A stretch of 64,000 nucleotides of DNA from Heterodera schachtii (lineage: Eukaryota; Nematoda; Chromadorea; Rhabditida; Heteroderidae): NCBI GenBank assembly GCA_023374025.1, contig SIJG01000015.1, positions 822,262 to 886,261 of the forward strand. Direction: 5' to 3'. The notes under the pieces are model-generated. The model worked only from the letters and a program-made list of their open reading frames with translations. It had not been told where the DNA came from and did not search any database. This document shows positions 1 through 13,148 of this stretch, one piece after another. The position numbers and the translations under genes were made by a program. Numbering within the stretch: the first letter of the stretch is position 1; every line of letters starts with the position of its first letter.

Positions 1-2545
1 GATTTGAGCGGTAGCTGGACGAAATATAAAAAAGTAATAAAAAAATTTTGTTTTAGAAATTAAAAAAAATTCCAAAAAAGAAACATTTCAAAAATCCGAA
101 AAATAGTCATTTTAAAAATGACTTCATTTTAAAATATAGGTAATTAACTTTGAAAATAATATTTAATTATTAAACTAATTATATAAGTATTTAATAATTG
201 ATATATCATGAAGTTTCTGAATTTAAAATTTTCAAAAGATTTGTCCGTTTAAAATTTAAAGTTAAATTTCAAAAAATGTATTCAAAAAAAAAAAATGCCG
301 TTTTAAAATAATTTCCCCAAAAATATAAACAAAAAAAGTCATGAAAATCAGTTTGTTTAATGGATTAATTCGCCCATTTCGCCACTTTTCGGGATTAATT
401 TATCCGAATGAAAAGTGCCATTAATGTGGGCAAATCGGGCCTCTAATTTTCTTTTCTTTTTTTGTTGTGTTTGGTCAATCGAAAAATAAATTGCTGAACA
501 CAAAGAAATGGGAAACGAATGACCGACCGACCGCCCATTACTCAAAATTGGCATTGGCAAAATGAAAAATCAAAAAAAAAAAAAAATCAAATTGGTTGAA
601 ATTTCTTAGTGTGTAAATTGTGAAAAATATAATGCAAGAACGGTTACAATATTTGTTAGGTGCGCCTCTATTGTACAAAAATTTGAATTTATAAAATGAA
701 AAATTGAAAAAAAAAACTCAAAATCAATTAAGTTAAATGAAAAATTAAAAAAAAACAATGAATTTTTTGTAAATAGTAAAAAAATGAAGCAAATTTCGAA
801 GAAACCATCAGTCACATTTGTCAAGTGGTCGTCTATTCATCATTAAAAAATTGTCATTAAAAAAACGAAAAAAATCTCCTAAAAAATTATCTCGCGAAAC
901 AGACAAAAACCAAGCGAGTTTTGTGCCGTTCCTCCCGAAAAGGTTGTCAGTAAGCCAATCATAACCTCAGTGTGACACTGATATTGTGAACAGGGACAGG
1001 CGAAACTTCGAGCTTCATGCTTCGAAAACTTCGCGTTTTTTGGGCTTCGAACTTCGTGCTTCGAAAAAAATTGGGCTTCGCCTTTTGCTTCGGCTTCGAG
1101 TGCTAAGCCGAGCTTCGCCCGTCCCTGATTTTGAAGCAAAACTAATTTTTTTTCTTTTTTTTTGTCTAATTTTTCGACTCTCGACTTTCCGCCCGGTTTT
1201 CACAAACACCCATCTCGACTCGCAAAGTCAGCCAAATTTTGTGCCATCCTCAGCAGTTGACAAATGAGGCCCGCACAAGCTCGAAGTCCCGTTCCAAACC
1301 AAAATTTATTGAAATAAATTGGTTAAACAAATTAATGATTTGTTTTTTTTAAAAAATTCACTTTTATCTCATGCCATGATCAGTGTTCCCATGCTTTTTG
1401 GTGCTTGTCTGTCTGTCTGTCATAAATATCTCACACATCACAGCGCACCAAATTTGTCGCCCCCCGCCCCGCCAATGTCACACAAATTTCCTCATAATAA
1501 TCATTTCCGGGCAATTTGAGCACCCCCGGGATGGAAACGCGGGGGACTGCGAACGGCACGGCACGCCAAAATATGCCCCTCGGCGAAAGTGGGGGGGGCA
1601 CGATGATGGCAAACTTTTCCACTCATTTACCCCGGAGGGGGGGGGGGGATAATCTTTAGCTGTTCCATGCCAATGCCAATGCCAACTCCCTTCCCCCGGT
1701 GGGATTAGGCACAGGGCACACACATTGCCCCGTTACGATACATAGGGACAGGATTGAAATGGCACCACCAAAACAAATTTGTGGAATAATGGGGCATGGA
1801 TGGGCATATTTTGGCATTTTTAAGGGATAACTTTTGCTTCATTCCATTCGCATGCCAATCAAATAAGTGATTGATATTTGAGTTTACATATTTTGTGGAT
1901 TTTGAAAAAAAGTTAATGATCCATTAGCAAAATTTTGTATGGGTTAATTAAAAACACTTTAAACGTTTTACTTTGAAAAATTTTAGAATTAGTTAGGATT
2001 ACGGTAAACCAAAAGTTTTGTAGGAGATGCTACTGTATGTTTTGTAATAATATAAACAACAAATGTATAAATAGGGATCATGGACCGCTCTATTGGTATT
2101 GTACAAATCAAAGAAACATCGCCTAAAATACCATACCACAACACTCCGTTCCCGAAAATTACAGTACGCTGCATCTTTTACTGTTAGAATTACTGCTAAT
2201 ATTATTGTTATTTTATTATAATTAATCTCTTACAAATAAATATCCGCATGAAAAAGTTTTATTATTTATACAGTAACCTATCTTAACCTCGAAAATTACT
2301 GTATAATGCTATATTGAGGCCTGTTAGGCATCCCAGCCACTGTCGCGCCGTATTGCGTACATTATGAGTAAAAAATTCAGCCGCGGCACATCACAGCAAC
2401 GGCACAAAATGTCCGTCTGCGCGATGACCGTGGATTTTTTTTTATTGTCCCCCGAGGCGCAGTGCGCGACGGTGAAAGTTGTTTCAAGCATTGCATAATT
2501 TTTGATGGGGTGCAAGCAAAAAAAAAAATTAGAAAGAATGTCTCG
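1..2545. other. Gene-poor AT-rich sequence, no gene seen
   Basis: No reading frame here has an exon-like protein with a start, splice sites and sensible composition. The sequence alternates A/T runs with short GC-rich islands (for example around 1500-1640, with a G run near 1636-1650). Open frames are short and low in complexity. A GCTTCG-rich patch is listed separately. Confidence 0.6.
1000..1112. repeat. GCTTCG-rich degenerate short repeat
   Basis: The hexamer-like unit GCTTCG/CTTCGA recurs about ten times at irregular spacing, interrupted by T and A runs. All frames give low-complexity peptides, so this is a cryptic microsatellite rather than coding sequence. Confidence 0.6.
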
Positions 2546-2559
2546 CGCTCGCATATTTT

Positions 2560-3096
2560 CTTCCATCTTTCAGCATTCTCTTTCTCTATTTTCCTCTCTC
2601 CCGTTTTTTCAGCACTATTTCTCTCTTCTTTTCTCTCTAATCGCCTCCGCCCTTTTTCTCTCACTCTCTCTTTCTTTCTCTCATTATTCAGTTCTTTCTA
2701 TCTCGCTCTCCTGTCTCTCTAAACATATTCATTTTGGTCAGTCAATCCATTCTGTTTTTATCTCTCTCCCCCATCCCTCTCCAGCACTCACTCCCTCTCC
2801 CCCTCTCTCACTTCTTTCTTTCTCTTTCTCCTCTCACACACTTATCCCTCTCTTTCTGCTCTCTCTCTGTCTCTCTCTCGCTCTCTCTGTTCCCCCTCTT
2901 TCCCCCTCCCTCTCACTTTCCCTCTCTCTCTTTCTTCTCTACTATATCTCTCTCTCTCTTTCTCCTCTCTCTGCTTTCTTTTCTTTCTCTCTCCTCTCTC
3001 TCTCTCTCTCTCATTCTCTCTCTCTCTCTCACATTCCCTCTCTCTCTCTTTTCCCCCTGTCTCTCATTTCCCAGCACTCTCTCTCCCCCTCTCCAT
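2560..3096. repeat. Long polypyrimidine (TC)n array
   Basis: Over 500 bp are almost purely pyrimidine on the plus strand, mostly TCTC dinucleotides broken by C and T runs. The phrase CAGCACTCTC and close variants (near 2570, 2606, 2780 and 3072) punctuates it. A 198-codon open frame across it is a Leu/Ser artefact of the TC repeat. The opposite strand is GAGA-rich, which could bind GAGA-type factors or form a triplex (inference). Confidence 0.9.
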
Positions 3097-3099
3097 AAT

Positions 3100-6000
3100 T
3101 GGTGATGGATTGGTGGAAATTTCACCCCTGCTACTTTTTGCATCCCAAAAAGTGAAGGTTGTTTGTTGCTCAAATCATCAGAGGCAGAATAAATGAAGCA
3201 CATTGACCATGCGCGAGAAATGAGCTGTGCGTAAAGGTCACCGCCACCTGCCCCAGGGGCACAAATGCACTTACAGTGTGTCTGGAACACATCAAATCAG
3301 CAGCAAAAATGAAAAAATGGGAAAAAATGAAATTGGAATTTTCAATCTTTGTAAGACACACGAAAATTTGGAAATTTAAATATTTTTTCGTTTTGATTAA
3401 AAAATATATATATATAAATAAATGCTAAACAATCATAAAAAGACACAGAAGAATTGGAAAAATAACGAAATTTTAAAAAATGTTAAATCATTTAACAGAT
3501 TAGATTAAGATACAAAAAAGCCGTAAATTTTCCAAAAAAAAATTCAGTTTTCGTAACCATCCCTGGGCCTAACTTAACTTGAACTTGACTAAATTCTTTT
3601 TTCAACTTGCTTTTTACTCTATTCCCAGTGATTAAAATTGCTTAAAAACAACCTGTGCACTTTTTCCGGGAAAATAAAAATGCGCAAAAAAATTAAAAAT
3701 CATAATTTTTTTTACGATTTGCAAGTGATCAACAACATGAAAAAGTATAAAATTGTTGGGATGATCATTTCACGAAAAAAAAAAACCACCACGAACACAA
3801 CTGAGGAGGGCTGGGGGAGAGGCGCATTTTTTTTTTTTTTGTGTGGCGTTGTGCACTAAACGCCAATCACAAACACAACACCCACACAACTCCTGGGCTA
3901 TTACATTTTTGTGATCTGTGCGGATGTGCGTTTGGGCTGAGTTGGGCTGAGCGACACCCAAACACAGACCCACACACACACACAAAGTCAAAACCTCCCC
4001 AAAAATTCGGTTGAATTGGATTTAATTTGGGGCCCGCCGCCGGCGGGGGCATAGCCAATTGTGGGGGAGGGGGCCAAACGGTCCAAAACTGCCTCCTGCG
4101 CGATTTCGATGGAGGACGACTCTTGACGTGGCGGCGACGGTCGGTCCCGAGACCGCCATCTCGGCCGGGGCCGGCTGGCTGCTGTCATCAACCACCAAAA
4201 CTGGATTTGTCTCCTCCTTCAATTTGCTGCCAGCCGACCCCGGTCTCCCCCAGGGGGCGTCTTCTGCTCCTCCTCCCAGCCAAATAAACCCCGTTGCCGA
4301 AGGGCCAAAATGCGGGGGATGAAGGAGAGTGCCTAAACCGTTGACTTAATGTTGTGCCACACCATTTTCATCATCCGCCCGCCGATGAGTCCACAATTTA
4401 ACGCCATTTCTGCATTAAATTTACGGATGGTGCGAATGGGGAAATGAATTAGGAGAAACATTTTTGGGAAAAACATTTTTGCGTAGATTAAGAAAAAGAA
4501 GGAAATTTTTGTGAAAAATAAATTCCGATATTTTTTTGGAAAAAATTTTTAGCTTTGGGTAAGCAAAAGTTGGAATTTTTGTGAAAAATTGAATTTACTG
4601 AGAAGGAAGTTTTTATGGACGAGAAAATTTGAGAAAAAGGCGATTTGCCCGGAGTTTTAAGATAGTAAAAATCAATTAGGGAATTTGGGATAAAATACAT
4701 AAATTAAGACACGAAAAATATGCTTACACATAAATTTTTGGTAGAAAAACAAAGAAAAAATTAAAAATTGGTAATTAAATTAAAATTAACTTAATTTGAT
4801 AAACATTTAGTATAAAAACTATACATATAAAAACCATCATGTAAATGAAATGAAAAAAAGGAAGATGAATCGTACTCATACAAAAACGGTGAAGACATTT
4901 GAAAACTGACGAGGCCAGGAAATCGGACGACGACAACGGACGGGAGGGAGGGAGGCCGCCGGTGGCGCAGCCGCGCGAATTTTTTTAATTGGGCACAATT
5001 TTTGTGATTGGGATTTTAAGGGGGGCCGAGGCGCCGGAGGCGAGGGGAGGGGGGACGGATTACAACGCGTAAAGGCACTTCTGTCCTCCGCCCTCTCATC
5101 AAAATGCTGGGATGATGTGATGGGGGGGAAGAAAAACGGGGTCCTTCTTCACTATAATTCGTAAATTATTTTACGGGACGGAATCGAAAAAAATGGGCAA
5201 TTTTTTTTTGAGGGGGAGGGGGGGGGGTAAATTTAAATTATCAAATTAGTGCAAAAAGTGGGGGGGGGAGGAGGAGGGAGTAGCGCAGAGAAATAGTGCC
5301 GGAGGGTGAATATTGTGGAAAAATTTTTATTTTTTTGTTGCCGTTTAAATGAGCAACGTCCCAATTTTCCGTTTGGCTTTTGACCGTACACAAAATACCG
5401 TACGTTTTGTACAAAATTTGTCATACACACTGTAGAAACATTCTAATTAATTTAAGTAGTGGAGTCAATCAACACTCATCCAGAGCCAATTCTTTACTGT
5501 TGACCAGGCCAGGGGAACAGTTTAACATCAATGAGTCATCGTTCCGATACATTGATTATTTTGGTCGATCAGATCATTAGACGAACAAAATGCCATTCTC
5601 AACCAATGCCCTCAGGCGCTTGCTGATGCCAGCGCAAAATTTTCTGATCAATCTAGCCCAATAGTCAGTCAATTGTGTGATCACAAAGGAGATAATCTCG
5701 TCCAATTGAACACGCTGTTAGGTGCCATCTCTCTCCTCACACTGATCAGATCAGCGAGAGACAATCATCCGCCCCCTCCCACCCTTGGGGCAATACGATC
5801 AGATCAGATTGCGGTTGACGGGGTAAAAGTACGTGCCCAGCAGGTAAAAACAAAACAATTACACACAAAACAATTTTCCCATTTTCCAATCACTCCCACC
5901 GCCATTCAATTCAACTAAACACAACGCCACACACACACAAATCAGCCGAGATTGTGGCTGCTGCTCACCTCACCTTTTCGCCAATCACCACCACAACCAC

Positions 6001-8370
6001 CGCTAAACGGCCCATCCATCGACGACTATTTTCATTTTTCATTTTATTTTCCCGTTTTCACATCCTTTGCCTTCCTTCCTTCCGCCCCCCCCCCAACTCC
6101 CAAATTTTTCGCCCCATCGTTTCTTCATGTCTTCAATTCCATCTCCTCCTCTTCCTCCTCTTCCTCCCAAATTTGTGGTGATCGGCGGGCCGACCGGCCG
6201 CGATTTAGTGGTGTGGCGAAATCAACTAAAACTGACTACTCCCCCCCCCCCCCCCGCTACAATACTACCAACAATTTTCTTCGGAAAGTCCTTGGACCAC
6301 CGATCGCATCATCACCATCACCATAATCACAAACAACAGAAAAATGGAAGGACACCCAAAAAAGGGGGGAAAATGTGCGCATAGAGAAAAAGCGTCGAGA
6401 ATGGTGGACTCTAATGGTCGAGAGTGTACAGGAGGAGGAAAAATCGCCACACCCATATATGTACTGGGCACGGCAACACCAATTTGACCGACAGAGCAGC
6501 ACACTATCTACTCGGAATCTGTCACAATCAGTCCCGTGCTGCGAAATTTTTAATTAATCCCCTAATTATAATGGTAGGGAGCAATTAGGAATGGATAGTA
6601 ATAAATGGGAAGGTCCGAAATAAATGCCCGTTTTGTATTGGCACCAAAAGAAACCGAAAAGCATAGTGAACATTTAGGAACGAGATTGTTATCAATAAAT
6701 AATGTATTTTAGAGAAATTTCAAGAATTTAAAGTTACTCTCGCCCAATTTGCCAAAATTAAATGATCAAATTATGGCTGGCTCTGGTTTTTTTGAAAAAT
6801 TAAAATTTCGCAAAAAATATTTTTGCGGAACAAAAGCTTGCCACAGGTAAAGATTTTCTTTTTTTCAAATTTAATTTAATTGGGTCTTAAATTTTTAGAG
6901 ACTGCCGCAACTGAAAAATAAGGGCAAATAAATTTTGCAAATTAAAATTCCAAGGAATATTAGAAAAATCTATAAAAATAAATGAAAATTCAGAAATAAT
7001 TTTCAACAATTCGTACAATAACAGAGAGAGAGCACAACATCGCACAAGAAGAGGTAGCGTGAATTTGGTGATGAAGGAAAGTGAAATGATGATGATGATG
7101 AAAGAAAGGATTGAGGATGGAAGAAAATGGACAAAATTTACGGTCCTTCGCCCCCCCCCCCCCGGCGAAAAGTGAGGGGTTGGGAAACGCAACGAAAAAT
7201 AAATGTTTTGTCACGCTCGAGCAAAAATTGAACGGATTGGGCGGGGGGAATGAATGGCGGAGGAAAGGCGGGAAAGGCGCGGCCGGCAATGACAGCGGTC
7301 GGCGGTTTACCCAAAAGATGGTCTTCGGGTTGCGGGGTGATGGGATGGATGCTGATGATGATGATAATGATGATGATCGACCATGGCGGCGGGAGAATTG
7401 GCCCCTCTCGAACGAAATTGAATTTTTGTGGGGAGGGATTTTTGGATTTTTCGTCTGATTTGGACAAAAATTTGGGCTGGAAGAAAGGAAATGGATTTTT
7501 TGAAAAATTCACACCATAAAACCCTCGACAGCCCCCTGCTGCTGGGAGAAGTTGATGGAAAACAAAATGTAGTCATTGGACCTACTAAATATGATAAGAA
7601 AGATGATGACGAATTTTCAAAATGAAAACTTAAAGAAAAATCGGTATTTTTTGAAAATTTTTGAGCAAAACTGTAATTAGTTTGCTAATTTGACCTAAAA
7701 ATTCTCAGCGATTTTTCCCGACGGCGCCTAATTTCGAAAATTAAGTTGACTAAAAAATATTTACAGAAATATAAGGGGTAAAACAAGAAGTCCCCGAAAA
7801 TATGAGAAATTTATCCAAGTAATTTACAAAAAAAATTATATATATATATATATATATTAATAAAATACTATGGCCATGAATTTGCAAAAAAAAAAAAAAA
7901 AAAAAATTCTTAGAAACCTTAGCAATGGAATTCGTTGCTTTCAATAAAGAATAAAGAAAAAATGGTTGTGGGATTGGATTTGAATGACGGATGAACGTCC
8001 GTCCCCCCGCCCCAATCCCCCACCTAATGAATAGGGGGCGGAAAAAAGTGGCCGTGGCGGCGACATCGGCGGCGGCAAAAATTGTTTTCTTCAACTGCGC
8101 CGCCGCCGACGACCGTCCGCGGACGGACCGCCGTCCGCCGACCGCAGCTGGATGTGCTGCAAAATTGTTGTGTCCTATTGTGATCAGGCAGCAGAAGGCA
8201 CCCAACTTCTGCTACGCCTAGTGAAGGTGACTAATTGTTTTCCTTGGAAAGTGAACGGACAAAAAAAAATGTGTAAAATAAAAAATAAAATTTAGAAAAG
8301 TTAGAAAATTATTGCAAATTTTAAAAATAAAATTTCATTTTTTGTATTAAAAAATTTAAGTAGGAGCTTT
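3100..8370. other. Gene-poor stretch with simple repeats
   Basis: I find no supportable gene. There are GC islands (4030-4310, 4920-5060, 7140-7420, 7990-8160), C or G runs (6241-6255, 7150-7162, 5218-5227), short CAT/GAT trinucleotide runs near 6307 and 7340, and a TA run. Overlapping open frames on both strands in the GC islands are compositional shadows. It could be a regulatory region or a long intron, but no exon is visible. Confidence 0.5.
7837..7857. repeat. (TA)n microsatellite
   Basis: About ten uninterrupted TA dinucleotides, followed within 50 bp by a poly-A run near 7887-7906. Confidence 0.9.
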
Positions 8371-8374
8371 AGCG

Positions 8375-8655
8375 CTGGTAGCATTTTTTTAATCGCAGAA
8401 TTTTTTTTTGGGAGAGGGCTGGGGATCAGCGACTCGCAAATAACGCGACATTTTTTGTTGCGCGCGTTCCGCGCCTCTCGCGGCACGAGGACAAACACGG
8501 GAGGTGGGGGACGGAAGCTTCACGCGGTAGCATTTTTTAGTCGCAGCACTTTTTGGGTGGATCAGCGGCTCACGAACGGACATTTTTTGTTGCGCGAGAT
8601 CCGCGCCTCGCGCGGCACCGGCACAAACGCAGGAGGCGGGGGACGGATACGCTCG
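8375..8655 (+). repeat. GC-rich tandem duplication, about 148-bp unit
   Basis: Two adjacent imperfect copies (about 8375-8522 and 8523-8655) share, in order, GGTAGCATTTTTT, TCGCAG, GATCAGCG, GACATTTTTTGTTGCGCG, CCGCGCCTC, GCGGCAC, ACAAAC and GGGGGACGGA. No frame is convincingly coding through both copies. The GC content contrasts with its surroundings. Confidence 0.8.
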
Positions 8656-8659
8656 GAAA

Positions 8660-9845
8660 ACAATTACTGTTATTTCTAAATCAATTTTTAAAAAAATTCG
8701 GGGGCACCTCTGCTGTACAAGCCTGGCTTTCCCGGGATTATTTTTCGATTTTCTTCACCCCCTCCCCGCCCCACCAATTTGTCGTCCCCCCAGGGGTCGG
8801 TCGTCAACATTCATTCGTTCGTCGGCCTTGCGCGCCTTTTCACCGCGTTTCTTCGGGGGGCGTATTGTATTGTTTTTGTGTCTTGTATGTGGTGTAATAA
8901 TAAAATCGGGGACGGCTCATTTTGGGATGGAATTGTCCGTCCGTCCGTCCGTCCGTCGGTGCGTCGATGAAAAACATTTCGCGCACTCATTACCCCCAAA
9001 ATGGTAAAAAGTGGAAACAAAAAAAAAGTGAAATTTTTGTGGGACAAACAGACAGACAGAAACAATAAAAAAAAACTTTTATTGTCGTCAAAATGGACGG
9101 CGGACACTGAACTTTTAGACACTTAAACAAATAGTCATTATCAATGGTACTGGCCAAATTTCATGCCATAATTTTCATCGCTTTCGAAATTTCGAATTCC
9201 GATTCCCAAAAAAATTCGCTAAAAAATGTAAATTTAATGAGATTTTTAATTAGTAAAAAAAAGCCCTACTTACTGTATTAACCTCCTCATCAAAATTTTG
9301 CCAAAAAATAGCAAATTTTTTCCTGAAACCTAAGTTTTATGGCCTTTCGATCGGGCTTTTTGCCAAAAATAGGCAGTTTTTTCGAAATTTCGATAATTTT
9401 CTTCACTTTATGATTTTGCAAAATTTTGATTAATTTGTTATCACCAGTTTTTGCCAAAAAATGATTGGATTAATCGTTGTAATTTATTGCAAATTACCCT
9501 TGTACCGTTAATTAAAATTAATTAGTTAGTTAATTGCCATTTTCAATAGAAATGCCTAAGGGGACATTCATTGTCAATGATGATCATGACCATCTTGAGG
9601 GCATGAAGTGAGGAGTGGAGAGCAGTAGCGGAAGGGATGGGAAGAGCAAAAGTCATGGCGAAGGTCATCCATCCTTCCTCCTCCTCTTTTCTTCCTGTCA
9701 TCCGCCGATTCGCAATCTTCCGCCCCCGGGCGCCACCCCCAAAAATTTCTCCTCCCCATTTTTGGGGGGTCCATCCCATCCCAAACACTTTCTCTCAGTC
9801 TTCCTTCCGCCACATATTTTCTCCCCCCCCCCCCCCCAAAGGTGT
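8660..9845. other. No gene seen; (GTCC)n at 8935-8957
   Basis: The stretch is noncoding in appearance. It contains a perfect GTCC tetranucleotide run at 8935-8957 and a C run near 9825-9838. From 9120 to 9540 it is AT-rich with no open frame of note. Confidence 0.55.
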
Positions 9846-9849
9846 CTCT

Positions 9850-10045
9850 AGATGACTCTCACTCTCTCCTGTGCCCTTTCTCTCTCTCTCTCTCATTTTA
9901 GCACTCTCTCTCTTCCCCTCCTTTCTCCCCTCCTCCCCCAAAGGTCTCTTACTCTCACTCACTCTCTCTCTCTCTCTCTCTCTCTCTCAGTGTCTCATTT
10001 TCAGCACTCTCTCTCTTCCCCTTTCCGTCTCCCTCGCTCAACCTC
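9850..10045. repeat. Second polypyrimidine (TC)n array
   Basis: It has the same style as the 2.6-3.1 kb array: TC dinucleotides punctuated by GCACTCTCTCTCTTCCCC at about 9900 and again near 10003, each preceded by TCATTTT(C/A)AG or similar. The shared punctuation suggests both arrays grew from related seeds. Confidence 0.9.
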
Positions 10046-10442
10046 TCCAATCTCAATCTACGGATGATGATGATGACTGGATTTTGTTGGCTGATGCGCG
10101 GGGAGAAGTGAGAGTGTAAAGGGGGTGGAAGGGATGGGGGGATGGGTATAATGAATTAACGGGCACCATCATCGACCCCCGCCCCGCCGACAAAAGGTCC
10201 TTGAAGACGAAATGGTCGGTCGGTTGGTTGGGTCCCCCGGCCCCCCGAGGGGACGACGACGAATTGACTGACTGATGCCCGAGCCGGGCAAAGAAATTGA
10301 AGAAAAATCGCAAAAATGGAATTGAATGAATGGATGGATGAATGGCCTTCCTACTCCTCTTCCCCCTCCCCCACCTGTACACTTTCTCCTTCGACACTGA
10401 ACTTCCCTTTTTTTTTTGTGCCGCTACAGCAGGGGGCAGGGG

Positions 10443-10722
10443 GGGGGGGGGGTAGAGTAATTTATAGAAAAAAAAATGCTAATTTGTAAGGGTAGGAGGG
10501 TAGGGGGGAGGTGGAAGAGGGTTCGAGTAATTTATGGAAAAAAATGCTAAGGTTAGAGGGGCGTAGAAGAAGGTTCGAGTAATTTATGGAAAAAAATGCT
10601 AAGGTTAGAGGGGCGTGGAAGAAGGTTCGAGTAATTTATGGAAAAAAATGCTAAGGTTAGGGGGTGGGGTGGAAGGGTGTTAGGTGTAATTCATAAAAAA
10701 TCTTATGGTTAGGGAGGAGGGT
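10443..10722 (+). repeat. Minisatellite, about 52-60 bp unit, about 5 copies
   Basis: Repeated phrases are TTCGAGTAATTTATGGAAAA, ATGCTAAGGTTAGAGGGGCG and GGAAGAAGG. The central three units are nearly identical and the outer two are degenerate. Each unit has a G-rich segment and an A-run. Confidence 0.9.
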
Positions 10723-12329
10723 TGATTTTTTTTAGACCGAGCATTTGAGACAGGCACATCTACCGTTTGGCATGAGGCCGGAAGTCGACGGGGACACATA
10801 TGTTCTGGGAAAACAGAAAAAAAGAATCAAAAGGTCTGGGTTGGATGAGTCTCGGAGTCGAGATTATGAGGTCGAGAAATGTTTCGAATATTTAGAAAAA
10901 AGATGAATAATTTTTTAAAAGAAAAACCCAAAAAGTGCAAATTTTGGGGGGAATTTATAGCCTAAAAGCTTATTGCGTCGAAAAATTTAGCTTCATCTCG
11001 GGCTTCATCTGCTATTCAATAAGTCGAGGATTGAATGAATATAGTGCTGATTTGTTTGATTGGTATTTGAACAGGCACTTAAGCCGCCAGAATCCTGTGG
11101 ACGTGCCGTGCCATGCACACACTTTCATCAATTTGTGCCTTTCAGATTTTTAAATGGAAATGGCACCAAAAAATGGAGAACTTTGTTGAATTAATGTGAA
11201 TGAAAAAAAAACGAAAATATAAGGGGCAGGATAAAACAAATCCGGAATAATCTGCTTGTTTTTATGGTCTTTATTTTGACTTGGGACGGATAGCAAAAAT
11301 GATGACCAGCAGCATATGAAAGCTCATGGCCATGGATGGGGTTTGCTAAATAAAAAAAAAAACAAGATTACAAAAATAAAATGTAAATTCAGGAATTCTG
11401 TATCAAAATGTTAAATTATGACTTTTCGACAAAACCGGCCAATAAATAAATACAACACACAATTTTAGAAAAATTTATGGAGACACCTTACGGCACGGCA
11501 CGCCAGACCTTCCTTCGGCTCTTCAAAAATAGAAATAATTGAAATTTTTTTCCCGAAATTTCTGATTTCGTAAACAGGTTTTCTAGAGGGTTGCCGTTTT
11601 TTTGTAAAATCCCGAATTCCTGATTCGCTAATTTTTTGCCGCATTCAGTTTAAAAATGTAAAATAATTTGGTCGACCATTTTCACTTTTACTTCATTTAT
11701 TTAACGAAAAGCTTTGGCAATGAGTGAAAATGACTGATTTATGCATAAAAAGAATTCAGAGATGACCGACAAACAGAGGATCATTAGTACTAATTAGTCC
11801 TGTATAATGCCCGAAAAAATCTTTGGCCCAATTCTGCTGAATTGATAAGAAACGGGCTAAACTACTATAAGAAATTGATCTACTTCGGTCATTAGCGCCA
11901 CACTAATTTCTGCTGACCAGTGTTATTGATGCCTGTGGCGCTGAGTGAGCTAATAAGGCCAATTATTAGCCAACCGAAAAAAATAAAGAATTGCCTATTG
12001 CGCGCAGCGCGCTAATTGGGCCAATTAGTAAAAATAAAATGCTGAATCGCTGCCGCGTGAAAAATAGGAAAATAAATTTGTACACACAATTTTACGCCGG
12101 ACACATCATCTCAATTCGCCCGATTATCACCACCCACCCACCGTCCGCGCCGATTGCACAACACAATTCGTGTCCTCCGTGTCCAATTGGTCCACCGCAG
12201 GCGATGGGATTTTGTGCAAAAAATTTTATTTGCTGGACGGGACAGAGGGGGGGGGGGGGGGAGTGGACGGATAATCCAGAAAACTTGATCCCCTGGATCA
12301 GAGGAAATGTCCCCTGAGGGTGGGCGACG

Positions 12330-12356
12330 GCGCCAGCGCCACGATGGCGCTGGCGC
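12330..12356. other. Perfect 12-bp-stem hairpin
   Basis: GCGCCAGCGCCA, a CGA loop, then TGGCGCTGGCGC form a fully paired 12-bp GC-rich stem with a 3-nt loop. It is not followed by a U run. Its role is unknown. Confidence 0.85.
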
Positions 12357-13082
12357 GGCAAAACTTGATTTACCAATGTAATGTAATGCTCTGGACATTA
12401 TTGTACAAATTGTGGTGCAATTGTTTGAAATAGAGGGTGGTGATGACGGGATTCGTGTTGGTACTAATAATATATATTACACGGTTATTAAATTCAGACA
12501 AACGAATTTTGGGTAGAAAATGATTTGGTATTTTTGAAAATTGAAAAAAAAAATGAAATTTGTTTAATTGTTATAGTTTTTCACGTGCTGAATTTTTTTA
12601 TTAATAACAAAATTTGGAAAATTCATCATAAATGAGACCTTAAATCAGAAATCCCGATATTTGTGTCATTATTTTTAAATTTTGTTTTAAATCATTCCAT
12701 TTTTGATTTTTTCGACAAGTTATAAATTTAGGAAAATTTTAGTCTAAAAATTCATAAATCTGGGTACGATTTGGCCTTTGAATTTTCAAATATTCGGGAG
12801 TGAGAAGTTGGTCACAGTTTAGGCACCTTAAAAATTTAGACTCTCAAATTTCTGACACTTAAATTCTTCTCATGACATCTCCTCTACCGTAACCCTTAGA
12901 GATTCATTTTCAAATTTAGACCAAAATTTCCGACATTTAAATTCTTCTTCAGGGCATCTCCTCTACCGTAATCCTTGGAGGTGCCATTTTTTACCCAAAA
13001 TTTCCGCCATTTAAAGCATCTGCAGGTCAAACTCACTCACTCATCAGTCACTCTCATTGTAATTTAGCCAGGCCGTCCTCCG

Positions 13083-13148
13083 CCCCCCCCCCCCCCCTCT
13101 CCCACTCATTAACGAAGAAATCTCAAGGACCCCCCCCCCCCCCCCCCC
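13083..13148. repeat. Paired long poly-C tracts
   Basis: A 15-base C run (13083-13097) and a 19-base C run (13130-13148) lie about 30 bp apart. On the minus strand they are long G runs able to form quadruplexes. Comparable tracts occur at 6241-6255, 16521-16540 and 53039-53054. Confidence 0.9.

Noticed and set aside
2502..3098. 198-codon plus-strand frame
   Set aside because: It is the translation of the TC microsatellite (Ser/Leu/Phe only) and parallel frames are equally open.
7750..8205. 151-codon minus-strand frame
   Set aside because: It runs through a TA repeat and a poly-A tract and looks like a chance frame through a GC island.
10443..10722. Telomere-like GGTTAGGGGG repeats
   Set aside because: The G-rich piece is part of a 52-bp minisatellite unit and the nematode telomere unit TTAGGC is not tandemly present.
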